The position numbers and the translations under genes were made by a program. A DNA stretch of 64,000 nt, from the NCBI RefSeq assembly GCF_020805785.1, contig NZ_JAJGZV010000001.1:744001-808000 (forward strand). The letters are read 5' to 3'. Source of the DNA: Flavobacterium chungbukense. GTDB taxonomy: Bacteria > Bacteroidota > Bacteroidia > Flavobacteriales > Flavobacteriaceae. Below, piece by piece: positions 1 to 9,074 of this stretch. The notes below the pieces were generated by a model. It did not search any database, was not told the origin of the DNA, and saw only the letters and a list, made by a program, of their open reading frames with translations. Position 1 is the stretch's first letter. Each line of letters opens with the position of its first letter.

Positions 1-543
1 CGTCCAAATGTTTAATTTAGTTGTCGGAGAAGTAGGAGCAATTCCGCCTTGAGCTGTTTTTTTCATGGCGTCATTTGTTCCCCAAGAAGATTTGGTAGTC
101 GATTTTCTAATAATCTGATCAAGCACAAAAGTGATTCCGACATTAGCCTTAACTCCAGAAAATAATGCTGGAACATTATTATAATCAGAATTAAGGGCAT
201 TAAAATCTTTGTTTAAGACATCAATTTGTGATTGGATTTGTGCATCTGAAATGTTTTGAGCCGATGTTCTGTAAAGAACGTTGACCACAACAGGAATTTC
301 AATTTTACCATTTACTAAACGGCCTGTAAAATTACCAACTGAATGTTTAGCTGTAAAGGCTTCAATTTCGTTCATTTTAATCGCCAACATTGGATCAGCT
401 TTAAGTTGTGCTTCTAAAACTTCTTGAGTCGCACATCCGCGTCGAGAAGCTGCCATAGATTCTGAATTAGTTGATTCAGATTGCTCGTTTTGACAAGCAA
501 ACAGCATTAGAGCTGCAAATGTTGTAATAATAACTTTTTTCAT
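1..543 (-). CDS. M43 (pappalysin-like) zinc metalloprotease lipoprotein, 5' part only
   Basis: The frame opens at an ATG whose complement is 541-543 and runs off the left edge of the window, giving 181 residues with no stop. The N-terminus is a lipoprotein signal (LMLFACQNEQ, Cys about residue 17), so the product is probably exported and lipidated. The later sequence, with IPVVVNVLYRT near residue 105 and KLNIW at the visible end, is the pattern that precedes the HExxHxxGxxH zinc site in bacterial M43 proteases. The zinc site itself lies outside the window and is not seen. Secreted M43 enzymes of Bacteroidota are thought to degrade extracellular protein. The family call rests on the pre-catalytic region alone. 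Confidence 0.72.
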   Translation of the reverse strand, partial: MKKVIITTFAALMLFACQNEQSESTNSESMAASRRGCATQEVLEAQLKADPMLAIKMNEIEAFTAKHSVGNFTGRLVNGKIEIPVVVNVLYRTSAQNISDAQIQSQIDVLNKDFNALNSDYNNVPALFSGVKANVGITFVLDQIIRKSTTKSSWGTNDAMKKTAQGGIAPTSPTTKLNIWT

Positions 544-839
544 AATAATTTGGATTTTTTGTTATAAAAACATTGTTTGGTTAAATATTTACACAATTTT
601 ATAACAAAATAGAATTACAGAAAAATTTTATAACACAAATTTTGTGAGAATTTTTACAATCCCTTACAAATACTGGTTCTTACAAAATCACGAATAAAAA
701 TATTAATAAGATTTTACTTTGTTTTTTATTTTATTTGTGTATTTCGTCGTACTTATTTGTATTTTGACGGTAATTTGAAGTAAAAAAAAATAGAAGATCT
801 AAAGGTAATCCTCAAAAGAAAGCCTTTAAAGCTCCGTTT
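544..839. other. Intergenic stretch between the M43 protease and the SpoU methyltransferase
   Basis: No open reading frame of note on either strand. Near 785-830 the minus strand reads a weak CTTTAAAGG/CCTTTAG stem followed by a T run, which could terminate the methyltransferase transcript. No good TAnnTTTG box was found for the protease gene. Confidence 0.35.
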
Positions 840-1337
840 TTATAAAGAAGTAATTTCGTAGAGAGCAATACTGGCAGCTTGTACAACATTCATACTGCTG
901 TTTTTTCCAAACATATTGATATGGACAATTTGATGAGAAAGTTGTAGAAGATCGTCTGAAATTCCACTAATTTCACTTCCAATTAAAAGAGCGATTTTTT
1001 TATCTTTTGGAACAGTAACTTCTTTCAAAGGTTTGCTGTTCGACGCTATTTCTAACGAAATAATTTCAAAATCATTAGTTAAAAGAAAAGATTGAAGTTC
1101 GGCAAATTCTTCAATAACAGAATGAGCAACATGAAGATGCGTGCTTCGAGAAGTTTTATTGATTTTACGAGGTGTTAGCGGAATGTCTTTTCCAAAAAAT
1201 ATAATATTTTCAACTCCAAAAGCTTCAGAAATTCTAAATAAAGAACCAATGTTCTGCTGAAAGTAAATATGATCGCATACTAAAGTAATAGGAAACGTTT
1301 TTCTTTCAAATTGATTTTCTTCGTGAGTAAGCTGCAT
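840..1337 (-). CDS. SpoU/TrmH-family tRNA/rRNA 2'-O-methyltransferase
   Basis: 165 residues with the three SPOUT motifs in order: NIGSLFRISEAFGV (about 29-42), ALLIGSEISGIS (about 115-126) and SMNVVQAASIALYEI near the C-terminus. The knotted C-terminal half binds S-adenosylmethionine, and the Arg of motif 1 and Asn of motif 3 are the usual catalytic positions. The family methylates ribose 2'-OH in tRNA or rRNA; the target cannot be told from sequence. There is no extra N-terminal RNA-binding domain, so it resembles short TrmL/TrmH-like members. It lies last in a minus-strand run after tsaD, rsmE and the DUF4159 gene, separated from the latter by a repeat-filled gap. Confidence 0.85.
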   Translation of the reverse strand: MQLTHEENQFERKTFPITLVCDHIYFQQNIGSLFRISEAFGVENIIFFGKDIPLTPRKINKTSRSTHLHVAHSVIEEFAELQSFLLTNDFEIISLEIASNSKPLKEVTVPKDKKIALLIGSEISGISDDLLQLSHQIVHINMFGKNSSMNVVQAASIALYEITSL

Positions 1338-1344
1338 TTTTTGT

Positions 1345-1535
1345 TGGTGAAAAGTAATTAGTTATTAGTAATTAGTTATTAGTTATTACTAAATAGTGGT
1401 GAGTCAGAATCTAAATAATTTTTCTTTTTTAATTTCATGAATTACTAGTTATTAATCACTAATAACTAGTCACTAATAACTAGTCACTAATAACTAGTCA
1501 CTAATAACTAGTCACTAATAACTAGTCACTAATTA
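1345..1535. repeat. 14-bp tandem repeat array with flanking diverged and inverted copies
   Basis: Five exact consecutive copies of ACTAATAACTAGTC run from 1458 to 1527, with a partial copy after and an imperfect copy before. Around 1355-1392 lie related copies in the opposite sense (TAATTAGTTATTAGT), so the whole segment can fold back. The stop codon of the DUF4159 gene (complement of 1529-1531) lies inside the last copy. A related sequence occurs at 22798-22820. No cas genes, and the unit is too short for CRISPR. Confidence 0.9.
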
Positions 1536-2167
1536 GTAAATATATAATTGATGATATTTGCGCCCATTTTAAGCGCTTTGTCTCTTACGTTTGCAGGATC
1601 GTTATGAACTTCTGCATCTTCCCAGCCGTCACCTAAATCGCATTCATAAGTATAAAGTAAAACCAGTTTATTGTCGATGAAAATGCCAAATGCCTGCGGA
1701 CGGGTTCCGTCATGTTCGTGAATTTTAGGCAATCCGTTTGGAAAAGGAAAAGGTTTTTGAAAAATAGGATGATTTGCCGCAATTTCAACCAAATTATTAT
1801 TTGGAAAGATCTTTTTGATTTCTTTTCTAATAAATTGATCCATTCCGTAATTATCATCGATGTGAAGAAAACCGCCTCCTGTTAAGTAATTTCTTAAATT
1901 GGTAATATCTGCATCACTAAAGACAACATTTCCATGTCCGGTCATGTGAACAAAAGGATATGAAAATAAATCGGGATTACTTGGTTCTACAGTTGAAGGT
2001 TTACTTTTAATTCGTGTATTGATGTTGGCATTACAAAAAGCAATCAAATTCGGTAAAGAAGTCGGATTTGCATACCAGTCACCGCCGCCGCTGTACTTTA
2101 GTAAAGCAATTTCTTGTGAAAACGAAGAAACAGAAACTAGTAATAATAGATAAAATATTTTTTTCAT
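1529..2167 (-). CDS. DUF4159 domain protein, exported
   Basis: About 212 residues from the ATG at 2165-2167, starting MKKIFYLLLLVSVSSFSQ, a clear signal peptide ending before QEIALLKY. An in-frame upstream ATG at 2230 would add 21 residues encoded by an inverted repeat and would bury the signal peptide, so it was rejected. The mature part carries DUF4159 features: KYSGGGDWY, YPFVHMTGHGN, GGGFLHIDDNYG and a C-terminal ALKMGANIINY. DUF4159 is a glutamine-amidotransferase-like fold of unknown function found in Bacteroidota, often near MoxR/BatA genes; here the neighbours are RNA-modification genes instead. The final codons and stop lie in a tandem repeat. Confidence 0.82.
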   Translation of the reverse strand: MKKIFYLLLLVSVSSFSQEIALLKYSGGGDWYANPTSLPNLIAFCNANINTRIKSKPSTVEPSNPDLFSYPFVHMTGHGNVVFSDADITNLRNYLTGGGFLHIDDNYGMDQFIRKEIKKIFPNNNLVEIAANHPIFQKPFPFPNGLPKIHEHDGTRPQAFGIFIDNKLVLLYTYECDLGDGWEDAEVHNDPANVRDKALKMGANIINYIFTN

Positions 2168-2200
2168 GTAAGTTTTAAATATCTTGTTTTCGCATTTTTT

Positions 2201-2300
2201 GTCATTTGGACGAAGGAGAAATCTTCGCAAGTAACTCCGTAAAGTAAGTTGCCAATCTTTGTCGAGCTTCTAACGAAGATTTCTCCTTCGTCGAAATGAC
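2201..2300. repeat. Inverted repeat with 27-bp arms (flavobacterial dispersed element)
   Basis: The left arm 2201-2227 and right arm 2274-2300 are reverse complements at 26 of 27 positions, with ends GTCATTT and AAATGAC and a 46-nt centre. A related, more diverged element with the same GTCATT..CGA ends lies at 20771-20893. It sits between rsmE and the DUF4159 gene and could form a strong hairpin in their transcript. Confidence 0.9.
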
Positions 2301-2316
2301 AAGATTGAGGGGATAA

Positions 2317-3024
2317 TTAAACCTCATTAAAAAAAACAACACTGTGACAAGCCACAACAGCAGCTGTTTCTGTTCTTAAACGAGTATTTCCTAAAGTTAC
2401 GGGCTTGTAATTATTTTCTAATGCCAAGACGATTTCTTTTTCAGAAAAATCTCCTTCTGGACCAATTAAAATGGTAACATCTTCATTTGGTTTTAAAACC
2501 TCTTTTAAAGATTTTTTATCTGTTTCTTCGCAATGTGCAATTAGCTGCAAGCCATTTTGCTGCTGTTTAATAAAATCTTTAAAAGATACAGCTTCATTTA
2601 ATTTCGGAAGAAAAGTCTCGTTGCATTGTTTCATTGCCGACAAAATAATTTTCTCGAAACGATCTCGGTTAATTACTTTGCGTTCAGAACGATCGCAGAA
2701 AATCGGTGTGATTTCCTGAATTCCAATTTCGGTTGCTTTTTCAAGAAACCATTCAAAACGGTCATTCATTTTGGTTGGCGCAACGGCCAAATGCAAATGA
2801 AATTTTGGTTTTTCTGCGTGGGTAATCGATAGTACTTCAACGATACATTTGTTATCAGAAGCTAAAGTAATCTGGGTTTCAAATAATAGTCCAAAACCAT
2901 TTGTTACGTGTAAGATATCAGAATCTTTTTTGCGTAAAACCTTTATAATATGACGGCTTTCCTCTTTATCAAAAGAAAAACGTTCAGTTGTTTCGTCTAT
3001 ATCCGGATTAAAAAATAACTGCAT
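2317..3024 (-). CDS. rsmE: 16S rRNA (uracil1498-N3)-methyltransferase RsmE
   Basis: 235 residues, normal length for RsmE. It methylates N3 of U1498 in 16S rRNA on the 30S subunit. The N-terminal PUA-like part includes SRHIIKVLRKK. The SPOUT part shows AVAPTKMNDRFEWFLEKATE, the glycine-rich LIGPEGDFS loop and LGNTRLRTETAAV near the C-terminus, all standard for the family and forming the SAM-binding knot. The ATG lies only 3 bp downstream of the tsaD stop, so the two are almost certainly co-transcribed. Confidence 0.95.
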   Translation of the reverse strand: MQLFFNPDIDETTERFSFDKEESRHIIKVLRKKDSDILHVTNGFGLLFETQITLASDNKCIVEVLSITHAEKPKFHLHLAVAPTKMNDRFEWFLEKATEIGIQEITPIFCDRSERKVINRDRFEKIILSAMKQCNETFLPKLNEAVSFKDFIKQQQNGLQLIAHCEETDKKSLKEVLKPNEDVTILIGPEGDFSEKEIVLALENNYKPVTLGNTRLRTETAAVVACHSVVFFNEV

Positions 3025-3027
3025 GAT

Positions 3028-4050
3028 TTAAAATTGAATTCTTGCTTTAGAAACGACAGCCGAAGTTTCAAAACGATTTGATAAGTATTTTTGATAACCG
3101 ACAATTCCAATCATTGCGGCGTTATCGGTTGTGTATTCAAATTTCGGAATAAAAGTTTTCCAGCCATATTTGCTTTCGGTTTCTTTCAATGTATTTCGAA
3201 TTCCTGAATTTGCCGAAACTCCGCCACCAATTGCAATTTGCGTGATTCCGGTTTCTTTTACAGCCATTTTAATTTTATCCATCAAAATTTCAATAATAGT
3301 ATGCTGAATGGATGCACAAATATCATTTAAATTTTCCTCTATAAAATTTGGATTTGCTTGTTTGTTTTTTTGAATGAAATATAAAATAGCAGTCTTTAAT
3401 CCAGAAAAACTGAAATCAAGTCCAGGAACTTTTGGTTTAGTAAAGGTAAAGGCTTTTGGGTTTCCTTCTTTCGCATATTTATCAATCAAAGGTCCGCCTG
3501 GATAAGGCAGTCCAAGAATTTTAGCGCTTTTGTCAAATGCTTCACCTACAGCATCATCAGTTGTTTCTCCGATGATTTCCATATCAAAAAAACTATTCAC
3601 TTTTACAATTTGAGTATGTCCTCCGCTGATAGTTAAAGCTAAAAAAGGGAATTCTGGTTTATCATAACCTTCTTCATCAATAAAATGAGCCAAAATATGT
3701 GCATGCATGTGATTTACAGCAATTAACGGTATTTTTAAAGCTAATGATAATGATTTGCTGAAAGAAGTTCCCACCAATAAAGAGCCCATTAATCCAGGAC
3801 CTTGTGTAAATGCGATTGCGCTTAACTGTTCTTTTTGTACATTTGCTTTACGAAGTGCAGCATCTATAACTGGTACAATATTCTGCTGGTGTGCTCTTGA
3901 AGCCAATTCAGGAACCACACCGCCGTATTGATTATGAATTAATTGATTGGCTACAACATTTGACAATACTTTGTCGTTATGTAAAACCGCGGCAGCAGTA
4001 TCATCGCATGAACTTTCGATGGCTAGAATAAAAACCTCTGGATTTTGCAT
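3028..4050 (-). CDS. tsaD: tRNA N6-adenosine threonylcarbamoyltransferase TsaD
   Basis: 340 residues from the ATG at 4048-4050 (MQNPEVFILAIESSCDD). An in-frame ATG at 4083 would add 11 residues; the shorter start matches the usual family N-terminus. TsaD transfers the threonylcarbamoyl group to A37 of ANN-decoding tRNAs, working with TsaB and TsaE. Visible hallmarks are IESSCDDTAAAV, GPGLMGSLLVG, the metal-binding HMHAH motif, LTISGGHTQ and, toward the C-terminus, AIGGGVSANS and DNAAMIG. It heads the minus-strand group with rsmE and is divergent from tamB. Confidence 0.96.
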   Translation of the reverse strand: MQNPEVFILAIESSCDDTAAAVLHNDKVLSNVVANQLIHNQYGGVVPELASRAHQQNIVPVIDAALRKANVQKEQLSAIAFTQGPGLMGSLLVGTSFSKSLSLALKIPLIAVNHMHAHILAHFIDEEGYDKPEFPFLALTISGGHTQIVKVNSFFDMEIIGETTDDAVGEAFDKSAKILGLPYPGGPLIDKYAKEGNPKAFTFTKPKVPGLDFSFSGLKTAILYFIQKNKQANPNFIEENLNDICASIQHTIIEILMDKIKMAVKETGITQIAIGGGVSANSGIRNTLKETESKYGWKTFIPKFEYTTDNAAMIGIVGYQKYLSNRFETSAVVSKARIQF

Positions 4051-4117
4051 ATAAAGGCACAAATTTTGAATTATATTTGACAAATCAAATGATTATCTCT
4101 TTGATTTAAGCAGTGTC

Positions 4118-4125
4118 CAAAATTA
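4118..4125 (-). promoter_or_regulatory. Candidate -7 element ahead of tsaD
   Basis: The minus strand reads TAATTTTG, an exact TAnnTTTG box, about 68 bp upstream of the chosen tsaD start. No TTG was found at the expected -33 spacing, so this is only a candidate. Confidence 0.4.
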
Positions 4126-4242
4126 AAGAATTTTTATCAAAAACAGCCGTTCTTTGTCTGTTCAAAATAAATTTAAAAGAAAACTAAAATTAAAAGAGCT
4201 ATCAAAACAGTAAAAAAAATAATATCTAGAACCCTAATTGGG

Positions 4243-7200
4243 TTGATTTTACTTTTGTTAGCACTCGCTATCACTCTTTCTTTACCTGTTGTTCAGACTC
4301 AGATTGCCAATTATATAACCAATTCTTTAAACGAGGATTTCAAAGTTAATATTAGTGTAGAGAAAACTGCGATTAATATTTTTGGAGGGGTTAAGTTAAA
4401 AAATGTGATGATTTTAGATCATCATAAAAATACTCTGATTTATTCTGATATCATTACAACCGATATAGCTAGTCTCAGCCGATTAATTGATGGTGATTTG
4501 ATTTTTGGAGATTTGCGACTGACGGGTTTAATCTTTAATCTGAAAACTTACAAAGGCGAAAATGAGAATAACATCAATAAATTTATCAAAGCATTTGAAG
4601 TTAAAAATACGCCTAAGAAAAAATCGACCAAACATTTTCTGTTAACGGCTAAAAATGCCTACATCGAAAAAGGAAGGTTTTCGGTTGTTGACGAAAATAA
4701 AGCAACACCTAAGTTTTTAGATTTTACCAAGTTGAATGCTTACATAAGCGAATTTAAGCTCTATGGTCCAGACGTCAATACGACAATTCATAGATTTTCT
4801 TTTATGGATCATCGCGGTTTGTATGTATCTAATTTTGCGGGTAAATTTAGTTATACAAAAAAACAAATTAAGGTAGAAAATCTGGCTGTTAAAACAAAAA
4901 GATCTTCTATTTACGGTATCGCTGTTTTAAATTATAAGCCAGAAGATTTTCTTAATTTTACCGATAAAGTGAGATTTAATGTGGTGTTGGATTCAGCATC
5001 AATCGCTACAAACGATATTCGTCATTTCTATGATGGATTAGGAAAAAATCAGCACTTTAAAATAAAAACTAAATTAAATGGTCCACTTAATGATTTAACG
5101 CTTTCTAAATTAAGATTAAGTGACACCAACGGTTCTAAAATTAATGGAACTATAAACTTCAAGAATCTTTTAGGCAGTAAGACTCAGAAATTTTTTATGG
5201 ACGGAAAGTTTGATAAATTGCTTTCTAGTTATGATGATTTAGTGATTTTGCTTCCTGAAGTTTTAGGCAAAAAACTTCCAAAAGAACTTAAAAGAATTGG
5301 GAAGTTTAATATTGTTGGAAAAGCTAAAGTTTCTACAACTGCCTTGGAAACTGATTTCAAAATGGCAACCGATTTAGGAAACGGAAAAGTAGATCTTCAC
5401 CTGAATAATATGGACTTTATTGATAAGGCTTCGTATTCTGGAAACATTGTTTTGGATAATTTTAATGTAGGAGCCCTTTTAGCTAGAAAAGACGTAGGCA
5501 AAACAAGCTTGAATCTTGATGTTGAGGGTGTCGGTTTTACAGAGAAATATTTAAATACAATTATAAAAGGAGATATTTCTAAGTTGGATTACAATAAGTA
5601 TACTTATAATAATATTGTTGTAAACGGAAATTTTAAACTTCCATATTATAAAGGGCAAATTGCCGTAAACGATCCGAATCTTAATTTAACTTTTGATGGA
5701 TTGCTTGATTTGAGTAAAAAAGAGAATCGTTATGATTTTCATATTAATGTTGAAAATTCAGATTTAAGGAAACTTAAGTTTGTAGGCGATTCTATTTCTA
5801 ATTTTAAAGGAGATGTTGACGTTCAATTGACTGGAAATTCAATAGAAAATCTTCAAGGAAATATTTATATTAAAGACACAGAATATCAAAACCCTAAAGC
5901 AACATACGTTTTTGATGAAGTAAATATTAATTCAAATTTTGATGCTGATAGAATACGAACTATTACAATTAGTTCTAATGATGTTGTGGATGGAAAAATA
6001 GTTGGTAAATTTAGATTTGACCAATTAGATAAACTGGTAATGAATTCCGTTGGTAGTTTGTATACCAATTATAAACCCTATAAAGTTAGAAAAGGACAGT
6101 TTTTACGATTTAATTTCCGTGTTTATGATAAGGTTGTCGAGATGCTGTATCCGGAAATTAATATTGATTCTTCTACAGTGGTAAGAGGAAAAATTGATTC
6201 TGATCTTCAAGAATTCAAGTTTAGATTTAGATCTAAAAAAATTACGGCAGCTAAAAATACCTTCGATAATATTCGTGTAAACGTAGACAATAAAAATCCG
6301 CTTTATAATGCTTATGTCGAATTGGATAGTATTAAGACGCCGTATTATAAGATTCGTGATTTTAACTTAATTAATGTTACTTCAAAAGATACACTTTTCG
6401 TTCGTTCTGAATTTAAAGGAGGAAATAAAGGTGAGGATTATTTCAATTTAGATTTATATCATACCATTGATAAGAATAAAAATAACATTGTTGGTATCAA
6501 AAAATCGGAAATGAAGTTTAAAGACTATATATGGTATTTAAATGAAGAAGCCGGACCAGACAACCAGATTGTTTTTGATCAATTTTTTAAGAATTTTACG
6601 TTTGACAACATTGTTTTGTCGCATGAAAATCAGAAAATTGATTTGAATGGAGTTATTAAAGGAAGTGATTATAAGGATCTCGAGCTGAATTTTGAAGATG
6701 TTGATATTAATAAGATTACGCCTTTAAATTCCAAATTTGTATTTAATGGTAATTTAAATGGAACCGTCAATTATAAGCAGAATAAAAATGTTTATCAGCC
6801 GACCGCATCTATAAAAATTGATCATCTCGTACTGAATAAAACAGAATTGGGTACGCTTAATTTTGATATTTCTGGAGATGAGAATTTCAGGAAGTTTACC
6901 GTCAATTCGTCTATACAGAATGGTTTTACAGAATCTTTTAGAGCCAACGGAACTTTTGCTGTAGAAAATAAAGAAACAATCATGGATATGAGTCTGAAAT
7001 TAGAAGGATTCAATCTGGCAACTTTAGGAACGATTGGAGGAGATGTGCTATCTAATATTAGAGGTACAGTTTCTGGAAATGCAGCAGTTGTAGGTAATTT
7101 GAAAAAACCAGAAATCAATGGGCGTTTGTATGTAGAAAAGGCCGGAATGACAGTTCCGTATCTAAATACAGATTATGAATTAAGTGACCGAACCGTAATT

Positions 7201-8766
7201 GATTTAACGAATGAAAAGTTTTTATTTAGAAATAATCAATTAACCGATACGAAATACGGTACAAAAGGTTTGCTGAATGGTAGTATTGAGCATAAAAACT
7301 TTGGAGATTGGAAACTGGATCTGAATATAACTTCTAAACGATTATTGGCTCTTGATACTAAAGATAGCGATGATGCGGCTTATTTTGGAACGGCATTCAT
7401 AAACGGATCGGCTAGCATTAGAGGTCCTGTTGAAGGTTTATTTATAAAAGTAGATGCTAAATCTGAAAAAGGTACTGAAGTCAAGATACCTATTAATAAT
7501 GTACAAAGTGTTGGAGAAAGCAGTTGGATTCATTTTGTTACGCCACAGGAAAAATATAATCTAGCGAATGGAATTGAAGAAAAAACAAAAAACTATAACG
7601 GACTTGAACTGGAATTTGATTTTGATATTACGCCAGACGCCGAAGTAGAAGTTATTCTGGATCGAAATTCTGGACACGGCATGAAAGGAAAAGGATACGG
7701 ATCTCTTTTGTTTAAAATCAATACTTTAGGTAAGTTTAATATGTGGGGAGATTTCCAGGCATACGAAGGAACTTATAATTTCAAATACGGTGGACTTATC
7801 GATAAAAAGTTTGCGGTTAAAAAAGGAGGTTCAATCATCTGGGAAGGAAACCCAATGCGTGCTCAGTTAAATTTAGAAGCAGTTTATAAAACCCAAGCCA
7901 ATCCGGCAGTGCTTTTAGATAATACTTCTTCATTCAATAAAAAAGTTCCTGTGGAAGTTGTTATTGGATTAAGGGGAGATTTAGCAAGTCCAGAGCCTAA
8001 TTTTGATATTCAGTTTCCATCGGTTAGTAATGTTTTAAAATCAGAAATACAGTATAAGTTAGACGATAAAGATATTCGTCAAACACAAGCATTGTATTTG
8101 TTGTCAACAGGTTCGTTTATGAGTACAGACGGATTTAGTCAGGGTGACTTTTCGGGAACATTAACGGAGACAGCGTCAAGTTTGCTAGGAGGCATTATAA
8201 AATCAGATAATGATAAAGTAAATATTGATTTAAATTATATTGCAGCCGACAGAAGAATGGGACAAGAGGTTGATGGGCAATTTGTGGCTAATATTTCTTC
8301 TCAGGTTAATGAACGAATTACAATTAATGGTAAACTTGGAGTTCCGGTGGGTGGTGTAAATGAATCGGCAATTGTGGGAGATATCGAAATTTTATATCGT
8401 GTCAATGAAGATGGAACAATGAATCTGAGATTGTTCAATAAAGAAAATGATATTAATTATATAGGACAGGGAATTGGTTACACTCAAGGTGTTGGTATTT
8501 CTTATGAAGTAGATTTTGATACTTTTAGCGAGCTTGTAAATAAGCTGTTTAAAAAGAATAAAATTGAAAGAGCTTCTAAAACCTCAGATGATTTGCAAGA
8601 TTCGTATCTGAATCCCGATTATGTGAATTTTACAAGCAAGAAAGAATCGGACAAAAACAAAAAGAAAGCCGAGAAAGAGGAAGAGAAAAAGAAAAAAGAG
8701 GAGGAGAAGAAGAAAAAAGAAGAACCAAGCAATAATCAAGGCTTAATTCCTGATAACGATTATTAA
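4243..8766 (+). CDS. tamB: TamB-like translocation and assembly protein (DUF490)
   Basis: About 1,507 residues from the TTG at 4243, within the usual size of Bacteroidota TamB. It should be an inner-membrane-anchored periplasmic beta-helical protein linking inner and outer membranes, implicated in outer-membrane protein or phospholipid traffic. Visible are one N-terminal hydrophobic helix, a long repetitive beta-rich body, and a C-terminal DUF490-like part containing GKGYGSLLF, MWGDFQAYEGTYNFKYG and QALYLLSTGSF. The last 50 residues are an unusual Lys/Glu-rich tail. The start is uncertain: the frame stays open back to 4177 with a basic stretch (KRAIKTVKK) that suits a membrane anchor, yet contains no ATG, GTG or TTG. 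It is divergent from tsaD, and no partner TamA gene is in view. Confidence 0.9.
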   Translation: MILLLLALAITLSLPVVQTQIANYITNSLNEDFKVNISVEKTAINIFGGVKLKNVMILDHHKNTLIYSDIITTDIASLSRLIDGDLIFGDLRLTGLIFNLKTYKGENENNINKFIKAFEVKNTPKKKSTKHFLLTAKNAYIEKGRFSVVDENKATPKFLDFTKLNAYISEFKLYGPDVNTTIHRFSFMDHRGLYVSNFAGKFSYTKKQIKVENLAVKTKRSSIYGIAVLNYKPEDFLNFTDKVRFNVVLDSASIATNDIRHFYDGLGKNQHFKIKTKLNGPLNDLTLSKLRLSDTNGSKINGTINFKNLLGSKTQKFFMDGKFDKLLSSYDDLVILLPEVLGKKLPKELKRIGKFNIVGKAKVSTTALETDFKMATDLGNGKVDLHLNNMDFIDKASYSGNIVLDNFNVGALLARKDVGKTSLNLDVEGVGFTEKYLNTIIKGDISKLDYNKYTYNNIVVNGNFKLPYYKGQIAVNDPNLNLTFDGLLDLSKKENRYDFHINVENSDLRKLKFVGDSISNFKGDVDVQLTGNSIENLQGNIYIKDTEYQNPKATYVFDEVNINSNFDADRIRTITISSNDVVDGKIVGKFRFDQLDKLVMNSVGSLYTNYKPYKVRKGQFLRFNFRVYDKVVEMLYPEINIDSSTVVRGKIDSDLQEFKFRFRSKKITAAKNTFDNIRVNVDNKNPLYNAYVELDSIKTPYYKIRDFNLINVTSKDTLFVRSEFKGGNKGEDYFNLDLYHTIDKNKNNIVGIKKSEMKFKDYIWYLNEEAGPDNQIVFDQFFKNFTFDNIVLSHENQKIDLNGVIKGSDYKDLELNFEDVDINKITPLNSKFVFNGNLNGTVNYKQNKNVYQPTASIKIDHLVLNKTELGTLNFDISGDENFRKFTVNSSIQNGFTESFRANGTFAVENKETIMDMSLKLEGFNLATLGTIGGDVLSNIRGTVSGNAAVVGNLKKPEINGRLYVEKAGMTVPYLNTDYELSDRTVIDLTNEKFLFRNNQLTDTKYGTKGLLNGSIEHKNFGDWKLDLNITSKRLLALDTKDSDDAAYFGTAFINGSASIRGPVEGLFIKVDAKSEKGTEVKIPINNVQSVGESSWIHFVTPQEKYNLANGIEEKTKNYNGLELEFDFDITPDAEVEVILDRNSGHGMKGKGYGSLLFKINTLGKFNMWGDFQAYEGTYNFKYGGLIDKKFAVKKGGSIIWEGNPMRAQLNLEAVYKTQANPAVLLDNTSSFNKKVPVEVVIGLRGDLASPEPNFDIQFPSVSNVLKSEIQYKLDDKDIRQTQALYLLSTGSFMSTDGFSQGDFSGTLTETASSLLGGIIKSDNDKVNIDLNYIAADRRMGQEVDGQFVANISSQVNERITINGKLGVPVGGVNESAIVGDIEILYRVNEDGTMNLRLFNKENDINYIGQGIGYTQGVGISYEVDFDTFSELVNKLFKKNKIERASKTSDDLQDSYLNPDYVNFTSKKESDKNKKKAEKEEEKKKKEEEKKKKEEPSNNQGLIPDNDY

Positions 8767-8791
8767 CACTTTGTTAAAAATAGACATTTAT

Positions 8792-8821
8792 AAAACCATT
8801 ATTCTCATAATGGTTTTTTTT
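8792..8821 (+). terminator. Rho-independent terminator after tamB
   Basis: AAAACCATTA / TAATGGTTTT stem with a 6-nt loop followed by a run of T. It lies 26 bp after the tamB stop. Confidence 0.85.
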
Positions 8822-9074
8822 GTGCTAAATTTAGGCCCGCTTTAAGGATTTTTCATGTGAGAGGAAAATTCTAATTTTATAACACTTCATTTGGGTATTG
8901 TTAATTTTTGACGATTTAATAAAAAAATAGCAATTTTTTATTTTTAATGAAATTTTTTCATAGAAAAAACTTATTAACGAAAACGTTTGAATTTAACAGA
9001 ATTTATTAATTTATAATAATCATAACCCGAAAAGTGCTGAATGTTTGCTAATTTTACACTTTAATACTTAAATA
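8822..9074. other. Intergenic leader region of pfkA
   Basis: With the terminator this makes a gap of about 308 bp. It is very A+T-rich, with no ORF. No exact TAnnTTTG box with a matching TTG was found; TAATTTTA near 9048 is the closest candidate promoter core. No other structure stands out. Confidence 0.4.

Noticed and set aside
1458..1527. CRISPR array
   Set aside because: The repeats are contiguous 14-bp units with no spacers, and no cas genes are present.
2168..2230. Longer N-terminus of the DUF4159 protein
   Set aside because: The extra codons come from the inverted repeat at 2201-2300 and would hide a good signal peptide that starts at the ATG at 2167.
2201..2300. Insertion sequence
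   Set aside because: Only 100 bp with no transposase; the terminal inverted arms alone do not make an IS, so it is listed as a dispersed repeat.
4051..4083. Longer TsaD start
   Set aside because: The family N-terminus fits MQNPEVFILAIESS at 4050; the extra 11 residues add nothing conserved.
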